In this document: one piece after another, positions 1 to 8,974 of the stretch
How the letters are laid out: every line of letters begins with the position of its first letter
How positions within the stretch are numbered: position 1 is the stretch's first letter
Source: Lachnospiraceae bacterium
GTDB lineage: Bacteria; Bacillota; Clostridia; Lachnospirales; Lachnospiraceae
Direction of reading: 5' to 3'
Assembly: GCA_017432565.1 (NCBI GenBank)
Contig: JAFRIW010000056.1
Coordinates: 62,001 to 126,000, forward strand
DNA length: 64,000 bases
The notes under the pieces: generated by a model
What the model saw: the letters and a program-made list of their open reading frames with translations, nothing else
Told to the model about the DNA's origin: nothing
Databases searched by the model: none
Program-made: the position numbers and the translations under genes

Positions 1-597
1 GAATATGTTAAGGAGTTTAGAAGTTACGGGATCGAAATTCTAAATGGTTATGGTACCACTGAGTGTTCACCAGTTGCAGCAGTTAACAGAAATAAGCACC
101 ATAAAGATGGATCCGTCGGATTATCTTTGCCAAATTCAAAAGTAAGTGTCTCATCTGATGGTGAAGTGTTGGTTTCAGGTGAATTCGTAATGCAAGGATA
201 CTATAAAGATCCTGACAGCACTTCACAATCTATTATTAATGGGTGGTATCATACGGGTGATTTGGGCAGAATTGACAAAGAAGGTTTCGTTTTTTTATCA
301 GGAAGAAAAACAAATCTGATAGTGTTATCCAATGGAGAAAACATCTCACCTGAAGAAATAGAGCAAATGATTCTGAGAATCGAGAATGTTGATGAAGTAG
401 TAGTGTCTTCAGATAATGGGAGGATTAACGCTTCGATATATTCAAAGGATCTTGATGCCATAAAGAAGAGAGAGATTAAAGAGCAAATTGACGAATTGAA
501 TCGTACTATGCCCATGTATAAAAGAGTTTCCCAAATTGTATTTCGGGATGAGGAGTTTAAAAAGACAACTACTAAAAAAATAGTTAGAAATGATTGA
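1..597 (+). CDS. Acyl-activating (AMP-binding, ANL superfamily) enzyme, C-terminal part
   Basis: The reading frame is open from the first base, so the gene starts outside the window; only about 198 C-terminal residues are present. Visible ANL motifs are NGYGTTE (A5) near the window start, WYHTGDLG (A7) and GRKTN followed by NGENISPEEIE (A8 hinge and the start of the C-terminal subdomain). The A10 lysine is probably among the lysines of the KKTTTKK tail. The NGENISPEEIE form resembles stand-alone acyl-CoA or acyl-ACP ligases more than amino-acid adenylation domains. It ends 51 bp before the peptide synthetase on the same strand with no terminator between, so it is probably co-transcribed. Its inferred role is to activate a fatty or carboxylic acid for the stand-alone carrier protein at 8098 or for the first condensation domain. 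Substrate is unknown; a stand-alone amino-acid adenylase is the alternative. Confidence 0.82.
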   Translation, partial: EYVKEFRSYGIEILNGYGTTECSPVAAVNRNKHHKDGSVGLSLPNSKVSVSSDGEVLVSGEFVMQGYYKDPDSTSQSIINGWYHTGDLGRIDKEGFVFLSGRKTNLIVLSNGENISPEEIEQMILRIENVDEVVVSSDNGRINASIYSKDLDAIKKREIKEQIDELNRTMPMYKRVSQIVFRDEEFKKTTTKKIVRND

Positions 598-648
598 TGG
601 ATTCAAGGTGTTTCATTTTTGGAGTATTGACAGAAAAGAGATATCAAA

Positions 649-3600
649 ATGACAAAGTACAAACTGACAACGCAGCAAAAGAACATCTGGAACTTACAAA
701 AATACTATTCAGATTCATCTGTATCAAACATCTGTGGCACTATCTTATATGAAAAAGAAAGAGATAAGTGGCTGCTTAAAAAAGCGGTGGAAATTGCAGC
801 GATATCCCACCCTGCCTTAAGGGTACGGTTCACATTAGAGGAAGAGCCCCAGCAGTATATATCGGAAGAACCAGTTAGTATAGAAACAAGGTCGTTTGCA
901 ACTGAAGAAGAACAGGATGCATATGCAGAGAGGATAGCTCGAGAACCAATGGAGCTGACTGACAGCTGCATGTGCTTTTTTACTGTGTTTAACATCGGGA
1001 ATAAGGCAGGAATCATAGCAAAGCTGAATCATCTGATAGCGGATGCATGGACTTTGAGTCTGATAGCAGACGAGGTCAATGAAACATATGAACGGCTTGC
1101 TGCCAATGCAGAAGAGAAAGAAACAACTACTGATGGCTATTTAGCCCATTTAGAGAGCGGAGAAGAGTATCTGCGGTCTGCTAGATATGAAAAAGATAAA
1201 GCATACTGGGAAGAGAAATACAGGGCAAAGCCTGATGAGACACATATAAAGCTAATGAACCAGGCTGATACAGGGATAGAAGCAAAGCGTATAACAAAGG
1301 AGATGTCTGGAGAATTAGCAGAAAAGATCGCTTTATACTGTGAGGAAAGGAATGAGACAGAGGCAGTACTGTTAGAAAGTGCGGTATTGCTGTACCTGAT
1401 ACGGATTAATCAAGAGAATAGCAATTGTACGATTGGTGTTCCTATCCTGAACAGGAATAAGGCGGCAGAGAAGAGAACAGCGGGAATGTTTATATCTACG
1501 ATGCCGCTGACAGTAAGTATAGGAAGAGGAGCGACTGTCAGAGAACTGATAGAAAAAACAGATACTACAAATCGTGAGATGCTGAGACATCAAAGGTATC
1601 CGTATGAAGAGATCCTGCAGGATATACGTAGAAAACATGAATATAGCGGAAGCCTTTATGAAGTGATGGTAAGTATACAAAACAGCCGAATTCATAGTGA
1701 AGAAGGATTCCGAACGAAGTGGTATACAAATGGATACAGTGAAGTACCTATAACGATCAGCATTGATCATAGAGATAGGGAAGATGGATATATTGTTACG
1801 ATAGACTATCAGACCAGAGTATTTACTCAAGAAGAGGAAGTAGATATTTTATACAATCGGATAGAGTATATCCTTAGGCAACTCACAGAAGTGGAGAATG
1901 AAAGAAAACAGATAAGAGAGATTTCGATCATACCGGAGAAAGAAAGGGAGAAACTGCTTGAGGAATTCAACGACACAAAGGCAAACTATCCGAACGATAG
2001 GTGTATACACGAATTGTTCAGAGAACAGGCAAGGAGAGAACCCGAAAAGACAGCGTTAGTCTTTGAAGGGAGGAAATTCAGCTATAAAGAACTGGACGAG
2101 AAGTCAAACGCACTGGCGAATTACCTGAGGGAGAAAGGCATAAGAAGGAACGAAGTAGTACCGGTGATCGCGCAGAGAGATTGGCGGATAATCGTAGCGA
2201 TGCTGGGTGTGCTGAAGGCAGGCGGAGCATATATGCCGGTATCGCCGGAATACCCGGAAGAACGAATCCGGACGATGGAAGGAATCGCGCAGAGCCGGAT
2301 ATCACTGACGTACGAATATGAAGGGGACCATAGTGCAGAAGGCATAGATATAGGAAAGTTTGATTTCAGCACCGAGACAGGAGAAATAGGTAATGTCAAC
2401 GATTCGGAGGATCTGTGCTATATCGTATTCACATCAGGATCGACAGGAGAACCGAAAGGAGTCTGTATAAAACATGAAAATATAGTTAACACTATTAAGT
2501 GGAGAATGGAGAATTATCATATCAATGATAGACAGATAGTGTCAATTGTATCGTTTACAACCGACACTTTTACGGAGGATATCTTATATAGCTTATTATC
2601 TGGTACTGTCATTTATTTAATTAAAGATAGTCAAGACGGAAATACTATACTGTCATACTTGGCTTCTACTGCTAATTCTTCTGTGATGACTACACCTACT
2701 TTCTTTTCTACGTTAGTGTCGTTATATAAAGGTTCTTACTTATGCAATGAAGTGATACTGGTAGGTGAACAATTTGATGCGGCTACAAGAAACAGGCTAT
2801 TAGCATACGTCAGATTTATACATAATGAGTATGGCCCCAGCGAATGTGCAGTATGCGCAACATATAAAAATGTCTCAAGTCAACAAACGGATGTAACCAT
2901 TGGGAAACCAATCTCAAATGTTCAGATTTATATCCTTGGGGAAGAGCAAGAGCTGTTACCAATCGGAGTAGCAGGTGAACTGTGTATAGCAGGAGCGGGA
3001 GTAGGAAAGGGCTACCTAAACCGCCCGGAGTTGACAGCAGAGCGGTTTATAAGGAACCCGTATGCAACAGAAGAGAACGGACATGGGAAAGTTCTATATC
3101 GTACGGGAGATCTTGCAAGGTGGAAATCGGACGGAGAGATTGAATACCTTGGACGTATAGATACTCAAGTGAAGATCAGAGGATTACGGATCGAGCTTGG
3201 CGAGATCGAAGGCGTGATGGGACAGGTGGAAGGAATCGACCTGGTGGCTGCTGCAGCGAAGACGGACGAAAGCGGAAGGCAGTACCTTGTGGGTTACTAC
3301 AAATCTGAGAAAGAGATTGACGAGAAGGCATTGAGGGAGAGACTGAGTGAGAAACTGCCGAAATATATGGTGCCGAATTATTTCATGCGCCTAAAAGAGA
3401 TGCCAATGACACTAAGCGGTAAGATAGATCGAAAAAGATTACCGGAAATAGACGTAGAAGAGGTGGAAAGTGAAGCGGATTATGTAGAACCCGAAGGAGA
3501 AATTGAGAAATTACTAGCTGGCTTAATGGAGCAGGTGCTGAATTACTCACCCATAGGGCGAGATGATGATTTCTTTGAATTGGGTGGAGACAGTCTGAAA

Positions 3601-6600
3601 GCTATTGAATTGATAGCTGTGTTGGAAAATAAAGGATATAGCACAGATATAAAGACTTTATTCACTAACCCTACAGTACGGTCGCTGGCTCAAAAACTCA
3701 ATTCAATCAAACCGAGACTCAACAATAATGAGGCTTCAGAGGATATTCCAGCAACTGCAGCGCAATTACGTGTATATACAGCACAAGCTTTGTTAGGAGG
3801 TACTGCATATAATGCCCCTTATGTATTTCGGACGGAGTCAGTAGATCCAGAGCGATTACAGAAAGCAGTACAAGGACTTATCAATCGTCATGAATCACTC
3901 CGAACTTATTTTGAAGAACGGGATGGCATCCTTATGCAGGTTGTTGAACCGAATACTTCGATCAATATCGAGAAATTATGCAGTGACGATATAACTTCGT
4001 TTATTCGTCCATTTGATTTGAATAAGGCACCACTGATAAGGGTGGGATATTTCAAGAATACGGTAATGATTGATATGCATCATATCATTACAGATGGTAA
4101 TTCTATGCCCATATTCTTTAAAGAATTGAATGAACTGTATATGGGGCGTGAATTAAAAAATGAACCAGTGCAATACAGGCAATTTGCGTTACAGCCTCAA
4201 GACTATACAGAAGACGAGAAGTACTGGTTGTCTGAATTTGCGGATTTACCTCCAGCGGTGGAACTTAACACTGATTTTAAAAGAAAGCAGGAAGGTGATA
4301 ATCGTGGTAGTGTTCTTTACGGGAATATTCCACTTGATTTCCACCGAGATGTGCAAACGATAAGCCGAAAGATGGGCATAACACCATATGTCTTTTATTT
4401 AGGTGCATTCTATATTTTACTCTCAAAGTTTTCGGGAAATGAAGATATTACAGTAGGCATACCGATGAGCGGAAGGGAAGGATCTTTCCTACAGACAATT
4501 GGTATGTTTGTCAATACAGTAGTGTTACGCGCAAAGCCGGAAGGTTTGAAAACAATTGAACAGTTTTTATTAGAGCTTCGTGAAGTAGTAGTGAATGCTA
4601 TGGAGCATCAAAGGTTTCCATTTAATGAATTGGTTAAGAAACTAGGCTTGAATACTATTGAGAGTACGCCTTTGTTTAATAACATGTTTGCTTATCAGGA
4701 CGAGGCGGTATTAGAAATTAGATTTGCTGATAAACCTGTTTCACTAATCCCTGTTCCAATAACGACTGCAAAATACGATTTCGTCTTTAGTATAATGCCA
4801 AGAAATAACGATGATCTCGTTATTATGATGGATTATAATTCCGCTTTATATAAAGAGACAACAATAGAAAGATTTATAGTTGCATATAAAGCGATATTGT
4901 CGCAGATGCTTAATACTCAGAAAAAAATACAAAAAGTTTCTGGATTAGATGACAGAGAATATCAAAGACTTATTGGCTTCAATAATACATTGAAGCCATA
5001 TCCTAATGAGAAATGCATACACGAATTGTTTGAACAAGAGGTGATTAAATCACCAAGTAAAATTGCGCTCATAATGGATAATCAGGCTGTGACATATAAA
5101 CAGCTAAATGAAAAAGCGAATAGGATTGCACATGGACTAATTGCAATAGGCATAGGAACTGGAGATATTGTAGCTTTTATGCTACCTCGTTCGATAGACT
5201 TAGTAGCTGTTATACTTGGAATTATAAAGTCTGGTGCCGCATATTTACCTATTGATTTAAATTATCCAGAAAAACGTATCGAATTTATGCTGTCAGACAG
5301 TCACGCTAAATTCAATATTACAGAAAAAACATTGGATTCATTGATTTGTAATACTTGTGTAGAAAATCCATGTATAGAGGTATCAAGTAAAAACAACTGT
5401 TATTGTATTTATACATCAGGATCAACTGGACAGCCCAAAGGTGTACTAATCAAACATCAGGGCATAGTCAATCTAGTATCAAATTTATTTGTTGCAAATA
5501 ATTCAAAGCGGTATGATCGCATTGGGCTAATGACAACAATTACTTTTGATGTAGCTTCTCAAGAGATATTTTCAACACTTCTACAAGGAAATACAGGGGT
5601 TATTTTACCTAGCCGTTCGGAAACGACAATAGATAAGATGATTAGGAATATTGTTGATAATCAAGTTGATGTTATCTATGCAACACCGACTTATTTCAAG
5701 GCATTAACAGATACACCTGAAAGAACAGATATGCTTTTGAATACTGTCAAAAAAGTTGTATTAGCTGGAGAGGTGTTTGACTTAAGTGAAAGCGTATTAA
5801 ATAGCAAGCATAAAAAAAATGTGGTTTTTGAAAATCAATATGGCCCGGCAGAGACACATGTAGTGACTATGGATACCTTTACTGGTGATCTCAATAATGT
5901 CACTATCGGAAAGCCAATAGCGAACACACAGATATATATAGTGGACAAATATATGCAACTTGTACCAACAAATGTTATTGGTGAGTTATGTATAGCTGGG
6001 GATGGGGTTGGTTCAGGCTATCTGAATCGGCCAGACATGACAGATGAAAAATTTGTTGATAATCCATTTGGTGAAGGAAAGCTGTATAAAACTGGTGATC
6101 TTGCGTATTGGCGATATGACGGGAAGCTTGTTTATGTAGGCAGAAATGATTTTCAGGTTAAGATTCGTGGCTTAAGGATAGAATTGGGAGAGATAGAAAA
6201 TGCAATCTCTGCTATAGAAGGAATAACGCAGGCTGTGGTCGTAGTCCAAAAAGATGAAAACAACCGTCAACTGATATGTGCATTTTATTCTGGTGAAGAA
6301 AGGAGTGCAAAGGAGATTCGGGGCATAGTTAAGAATAAGCTACCGAAATATATGTTGCCGCACATATTTACATATTTGAATGAGATGCCGCTTACTTCTA
6401 GTGGTAAAATTGACCGAAAACGATTGCCGGAAGTAAAAGTAGAAGAAATAGAAAATGAAACAGACTACATACAGCCAGAAGGAGAAATTGAGAAATTACT
6501 AGCTAGTTTAATGGAGCAGGTGCTGAATTACTCACCCATAGGGCGAGATGATGATTTCTTTGAATTGGGCGGAGACAGCTTGAAAGCTATTGAGTTTGTA

Positions 6601-7935
6601 TCACTGGCTCATCAAAATGAATTCGCTATTGAATTACAGAAGTTTTTTGAGAACTCGACCATTAGGAAGTTATCAGCTCATATCAATAAAACCAATGAAT
6701 CATCATATTTCAGCTTTGATGATAAGCAGTACGATTATTATAACCAACTGTTGAGGTATAACTGTAAAGCAATAGGGAATGAAAAAATAGGTGATACCCC
6801 CATAGGAAATCTCTTGTTGACTGGAGCGACCGGATTCCTGGGAGCTCATCTTCTTGCTGATTATCTTGAGTACGACACGGGCAATGTATATTGTCTTGTA
6901 CGTGGGAACACTATAGAAGACAGCAAGAATCGGTTAGTTGAGAAACTTGAGTTTTATTTTGGAGACAAGTTCATATACAATGACCGTATTCATGTTCTTT
7001 GCGCCGATATTCAAAAAGAGCACCTTGGATTAAGTAAACAAGAATATGATCATATCATCTCAAATGTTAATACGGTGATTAATGCGGCTGCTGTAGTTAA
7101 GCATTATGGATCTTATGAGTTCTTTTATGATATTAATGTTTCTTCAGTAAAACGTCTTGTGGATTTTTGTGACGCCTCTGGGAGCAGATTGATCCATATA
7201 TCTACTACAGGGATATTTAATAACGTTTTGAATGAAGAAACTGATCAATTACAAAAAACAGTAGATAAAGAATATAATGAAACAGATTTCTATGTTGGTC
7301 AGTCTTTGGATAATGTATATTCACGGAGTAAATTTGAAGCTGAAGCGGTTGTGTTAGAAGCAGTATCAAATGGTCTTAGCGCCAAGATTATGCGAATGGG
7401 TAATCTGACTAACAGGTACTCTGATGGTGCATTTCAAGCAAATTATGATACAAATGCATTCTTAAATCGAATCAAGGCTTTTCTTATCCTCAAAGCCTTA
7501 CCGGAAAGTATGTTGAGTGAATCAGTAGAGTTTACACCAATTGATGATGCTGCTAAAGCTGTCATGACTATTTCTAGGCATGCAAGTGAAAATCAGACTG
7601 TATTTCATGTTAAAAATACTCGTTTAATCGCCTTAGACCATCTGGTGGCGTACTTTAATGATTTGGGCTATGAGATGAGGGTGATTTCAGATGATGATTT
7701 TTATAGCTTATTAATGGAAACAGCTAAAGGAAATAGTAGGAATAGTTACCTGAATGCATTTATTAGTGAGATGGACCAGCACTTACAACTAACTTTTGAT
7801 AATTCTAAAATAGATGCCAATTGTACTGAAAAGTATCTTAGAAATTTGGGCTTTGAATGGCATAAGATAGATTCATCATATATCTCACGATATGTCAAAT
7901 ACTTTGAAGCAATAGGATACTTTAATTTAGTATGA
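649..7935 (+). CDS. Nonribosomal peptide synthetase, C-A-T-C-A-T-reductase
   Basis: This 2428-residue dimodular synthetase makes a dipeptide and releases it reductively. Domains by approximate residue: C1 1-430, with NHLIADAW in place of HHxxxDG and the second, catalytic histidine kept at 128; A1 450-935 (SGSTGEPKG, NEYGPSE, YRTGDLA, KIDRKRLP); T1 with GGDSLK, serine 982; C2 1034-1440 with HHIITDG at 1144-1150; A2 1457-1930 (SGSTGQPKG, NQYGPAE, YKTGDLA); T2 with serine 1977; terminal thioester reductase 2050-2428 with GATGFLG and YSRSK (YxxxK). There is no thioesterase, so an aldehyde or alcohol product is expected. C1 opens the protein without a preceding A domain, as in lipo-initiation modules. 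My pocket reading aligned to GrsA is DTETIVEVCK for A1 (no clear match) and DVQYVAQVVK for A2 (proline-like). The gene is AT-rich compared with the rest of the window. It is close in layout to gut clostridial dipeptide-aldehyde synthetases. Confidence 0.93.
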   Translation: MTKYKLTTQQKNIWNLQKYYSDSSVSNICGTILYEKERDKWLLKKAVEIAAISHPALRVRFTLEEEPQQYISEEPVSIETRSFATEEEQDAYAERIAREPMELTDSCMCFFTVFNIGNKAGIIAKLNHLIADAWTLSLIADEVNETYERLAANAEEKETTTDGYLAHLESGEEYLRSARYEKDKAYWEEKYRAKPDETHIKLMNQADTGIEAKRITKEMSGELAEKIALYCEERNETEAVLLESAVLLYLIRINQENSNCTIGVPILNRNKAAEKRTAGMFISTMPLTVSIGRGATVRELIEKTDTTNREMLRHQRYPYEEILQDIRRKHEYSGSLYEVMVSIQNSRIHSEEGFRTKWYTNGYSEVPITISIDHRDREDGYIVTIDYQTRVFTQEEEVDILYNRIEYILRQLTEVENERKQIREISIIPEKEREKLLEEFNDTKANYPNDRCIHELFREQARREPEKTALVFEGRKFSYKELDEKSNALANYLREKGIRRNEVVPVIAQRDWRIIVAMLGVLKAGGAYMPVSPEYPEERIRTMEGIAQSRISLTYEYEGDHSAEGIDIGKFDFSTETGEIGNVNDSEDLCYIVFTSGSTGEPKGVCIKHENIVNTIKWRMENYHINDRQIVSIVSFTTDTFTEDILYSLLSGTVIYLIKDSQDGNTILSYLASTANSSVMTTPTFFSTLVSLYKGSYLCNEVILVGEQFDAATRNRLLAYVRFIHNEYGPSECAVCATYKNVSSQQTDVTIGKPISNVQIYILGEEQELLPIGVAGELCIAGAGVGKGYLNRPELTAERFIRNPYATEENGHGKVLYRTGDLARWKSDGEIEYLGRIDTQVKIRGLRIELGEIEGVMGQVEGIDLVAAAAKTDESGRQYLVGYYKSEKEIDEKALRERLSEKLPKYMVPNYFMRLKEMPMTLSGKIDRKRLPEIDVEEVESEADYVEPEGEIEKLLAGLMEQVLNYSPIGRDDDFFELGGDSLKAIELIAVLENKGYSTDIKTLFTNPTVRSLAQKLNSIKPRLNNNEASEDIPATAAQLRVYTAQALLGGTAYNAPYVFRTESVDPERLQKAVQGLINRHESLRTYFEERDGILMQVVEPNTSINIEKLCSDDITSFIRPFDLNKAPLIRVGYFKNTVMIDMHHIITDGNSMPIFFKELNELYMGRELKNEPVQYRQFALQPQDYTEDEKYWLSEFADLPPAVELNTDFKRKQEGDNRGSVLYGNIPLDFHRDVQTISRKMGITPYVFYLGAFYILLSKFSGNEDITVGIPMSGREGSFLQTIGMFVNTVVLRAKPEGLKTIEQFLLELREVVVNAMEHQRFPFNELVKKLGLNTIESTPLFNNMFAYQDEAVLEIRFADKPVSLIPVPITTAKYDFVFSIMPRNNDDLVIMMDYNSALYKETTIERFIVAYKAILSQMLNTQKKIQKVSGLDDREYQRLIGFNNTLKPYPNEKCIHELFEQEVIKSPSKIALIMDNQAVTYKQLNEKANRIAHGLIAIGIGTGDIVAFMLPRSIDLVAVILGIIKSGAAYLPIDLNYPEKRIEFMLSDSHAKFNITEKTLDSLICNTCVENPCIEVSSKNNCYCIYTSGSTGQPKGVLIKHQGIVNLVSNLFVANNSKRYDRIGLMTTITFDVASQEIFSTLLQGNTGVILPSRSETTIDKMIRNIVDNQVDVIYATPTYFKALTDTPERTDMLLNTVKKVVLAGEVFDLSESVLNSKHKKNVVFENQYGPAETHVVTMDTFTGDLNNVTIGKPIANTQIYIVDKYMQLVPTNVIGELCIAGDGVGSGYLNRPDMTDEKFVDNPFGEGKLYKTGDLAYWRYDGKLVYVGRNDFQVKIRGLRIELGEIENAISAIEGITQAVVVVQKDENNRQLICAFYSGEERSAKEIRGIVKNKLPKYMLPHIFTYLNEMPLTSSGKIDRKRLPEVKVEEIENETDYIQPEGEIEKLLASLMEQVLNYSPIGRDDDFFELGGDSLKAIEFVSLAHQNEFAIELQKFFENSTIRKLSAHINKTNESSYFSFDDKQYDYYNQLLRYNCKAIGNEKIGDTPIGNLLLTGATGFLGAHLLADYLEYDTGNVYCLVRGNTIEDSKNRLVEKLEFYFGDKFIYNDRIHVLCADIQKEHLGLSKQEYDHIISNVNTVINAAAVVKHYGSYEFFYDINVSSVKRLVDFCDASGSRLIHISTTGIFNNVLNEETDQLQKTVDKEYNETDFYVGQSLDNVYSRSKFEAEAVVLEAVSNGLSAKIMRMGNLTNRYSDGAFQANYDTNAFLNRIKAFLILKALPESMLSESVEFTPIDDAAKAVMTISRHASENQTVFHVKNTRLIALDHLVAYFNDLGYEMRVISDDDFYSLLMETAKGNSRNSYLNAFISEMDQHLQLTFDNSKIDANCTEKYLRNLGFEWHKIDSSYISRYVKYFEAIGYFNLV
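3493..3608 (+). repeat. Carrier-domain repeat, copy 1 (T1)
   Basis: This 116-bp stretch covers the A1-T1 linker and the T1 core up to just past the phosphopantetheine serine. It matches 6478-6593 with about five mismatches, far closer than the flanking adenylation sequences match each other. It looks like a recent duplication or gene conversion between the two modules. Confidence 0.85.
6478..6593 (+). repeat. Carrier-domain repeat, copy 2 (T2)
   Basis: This is the second copy of the 116-bp linker and carrier-domain stretch, 2985 bp downstream of copy 1 and in the same frame. Similarity stops immediately after the GGDSLKAIE motif, where T2 continues with unrelated sequence towards the reductase domain. 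Confidence 0.85.
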
Positions 7936-8012
7936 TGTACTATTAAACAAAGTCCATTAGTAGACTTGATGAAATTTCTTCTAAATATGAATTGAGTTTA
8001 TAAAGATACTAA

Positions 8013-8042
8013 TTGATTCAGATAGTGTAAAAGTTGTATTAC
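8013..8042 (+). promoter_or_regulatory. Possible promoter for the stand-alone carrier protein
   Basis: TTGATT at 8013-8018 and TATTAC at 8037-8042 are separated by 18 bp in the 162-bp gap between the synthetase and the carrier-protein gene. The background is AT-rich, so chance occurrence is likely enough to keep this tentative; read-through from the synthetase could serve instead. Confidence 0.3.
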
Positions 8043-8097
8043 TATTGAACAACGACAATAAGGGGAAAACAATTATTTCCAAACATAGGTGAAAAAT

Positions 8098-8322
8098 ATG
8101 ATAGAAAAGGTAAGAGAGATCCTAAAACAGTATACAGAAGTCGATAAGGACTGTATTACTGAAGAAGCCAATTTACAGAATGATCTTGGACTGAATTCGT
8201 TGGATGTTATAAATATTATAGTAGATTTCGAAGACGCTTATAATATCAGCATTCCTGATGAAGAAGTCAGAAATATGCTCACCGTGAAAGATATTATGAA
8301 TTATCTTAGTACTCATATATGA
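8098..8322 (+). CDS. Stand-alone acyl/peptidyl carrier protein
   Basis: This is a 74-residue carrier protein. DLGLNSLDVINI contains the DSL-type attachment site (here NSL) whose serine would carry the 4'-phosphopantetheine arm, and the size is typical of an ACP. I chose the ATG at 8098 because AGGTG lies about 8 bases upstream; an in-frame GTG at 8089 would add three residues but has no ribosome-binding site nearby. It lies 162 bp after the synthetase on the same strand and shares its AT-rich composition, so it belongs to the cluster rather than to fatty-acid synthesis. Its probable job is to carry the acyl group activated by the ligase at 1-597 for transfer by C1 of the synthetase. A D-alanyl carrier role is less likely because no dlt genes are nearby. 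Confidence 0.88.
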   Translation: MIEKVREILKQYTEVDKDCITEEANLQNDLGLNSLDVINIIVDFEDAYNISIPDEEVRNMLTVKDIMNYLSTHI

Positions 8323-8417
8323 CCACCTATCGAAAGACGTTTGGCATATCAGGTCTTTATGCCTTTTGAATTAGGGCGTATCGATTTCTAATATCTGAGA
8401 GACAAAGACGCATCCAT

Positions 8418-8453
8418 TCCTCCGGTTCGATTCGGGCCGGAGGATTCTTTTTT
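8418..8453 (+). terminator. Terminator after the biosynthetic cluster
   Basis: TCCTCCGG pairs with CCGGAGGA around a short loop, followed after ATTC by six T. The hairpin's 3' half plus the 20 or so bases after it recur almost exactly at 14461-14486, after an unrelated gene. Confidence 0.8.
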
Positions 8454-8678
8454 GCTCGGCTTATATCATAGCTTGAGTGATTTCCAAGATACATGTATTC
8501 TCAGTAATTGTGCAAAGTCACACTCCTATTTTACACTCATTGTAATTTAAAACAGATAAATGATAAATGGTATAACGGTAGAAGTAAAGAGACTCGAAAA
8601 AACACGGATGCACCGTGCCGGCATGGTAAATGCAAAGAATAAGGAGATTGCCCTGGCGGAATGCCAGAATGTAAAAAG

Positions 8679-8717
8679 GGACTCCATCGGCGTTTTTGAT
8701 CCGATGGGGTTCCTTTT
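8679..8717. terminator. Second hairpin terminator, possibly bidirectional
   Basis: A 12-bp stem (GG-ACTCCATCGG with CCGATGGGGT-CC, one G-T pair and one bulge) is flanked by AAAAA on the left and TTTT on the right, so it could terminate in either direction. No gene clearly ends just before it on either strand. Confidence 0.55.
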
Positions 8718-8891
8718 ATAAATATTGCGGTCGAAAAACTCAGTTGCTTTAGCAACTGGTTTCTAGAGGGACTACCTGATCATTCCTCTTCTGGTTCAAC
8801 ATGTTCTGATCCTAAGGAACAACGTAGCCTTTTACCGTATTCCGGATCTTTGGAACGGCTGTCCATTTCGCGCTTCATCAGCACTGTATAG

Positions 8892-8900
8892 TGCTATAAT
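8892..8900 (+). promoter_or_regulatory. Extended -10 promoter for the M13 peptidase
   Basis: TGCTATAAT is a perfect extended -10 element (TGn plus TATAAT), 74 bp before the peptidase start. The -35 region is weak (CTTCAT-like), which is common with extended -10 promoters. Confidence 0.6.
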
Positions 8901-8974
8901 ATAAATACAGCAACAGATCTGAAAGGCAGTATCGCACAGGGAAAACTGTCAACAGAAGGGAAAAGGAGGAATCA

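Larger units (their letters stand above)
8323..8974. other. Intergenic stretch between the biosynthetic cluster and the M13 peptidase
   Basis: About 650 bp without a convincing gene. It holds two terminator-like hairpins (8418-8453 and 8679-8717), a short perfect hairpin CAGTTGC-TTTA-GCAACTG near 8742-8759, and an extended -10 promoter element close to the peptidase start. A 53-codon frame at 8560-8721 has no ribosome-binding site and runs into the second hairpin, so I do not call it. Confidence 0.7.

Noticed and set aside
8560..8721. 53-codon frame before the M13 peptidase gene
   Set aside because: No ribosome-binding site, and its 3' third is a terminator-like hairpin.
8801..8880. Acetyltransferase remnant suggested by the peptide RNNVAFYR
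   Set aside because: Too short and only loosely GNAT-like; chance cannot be excluded.
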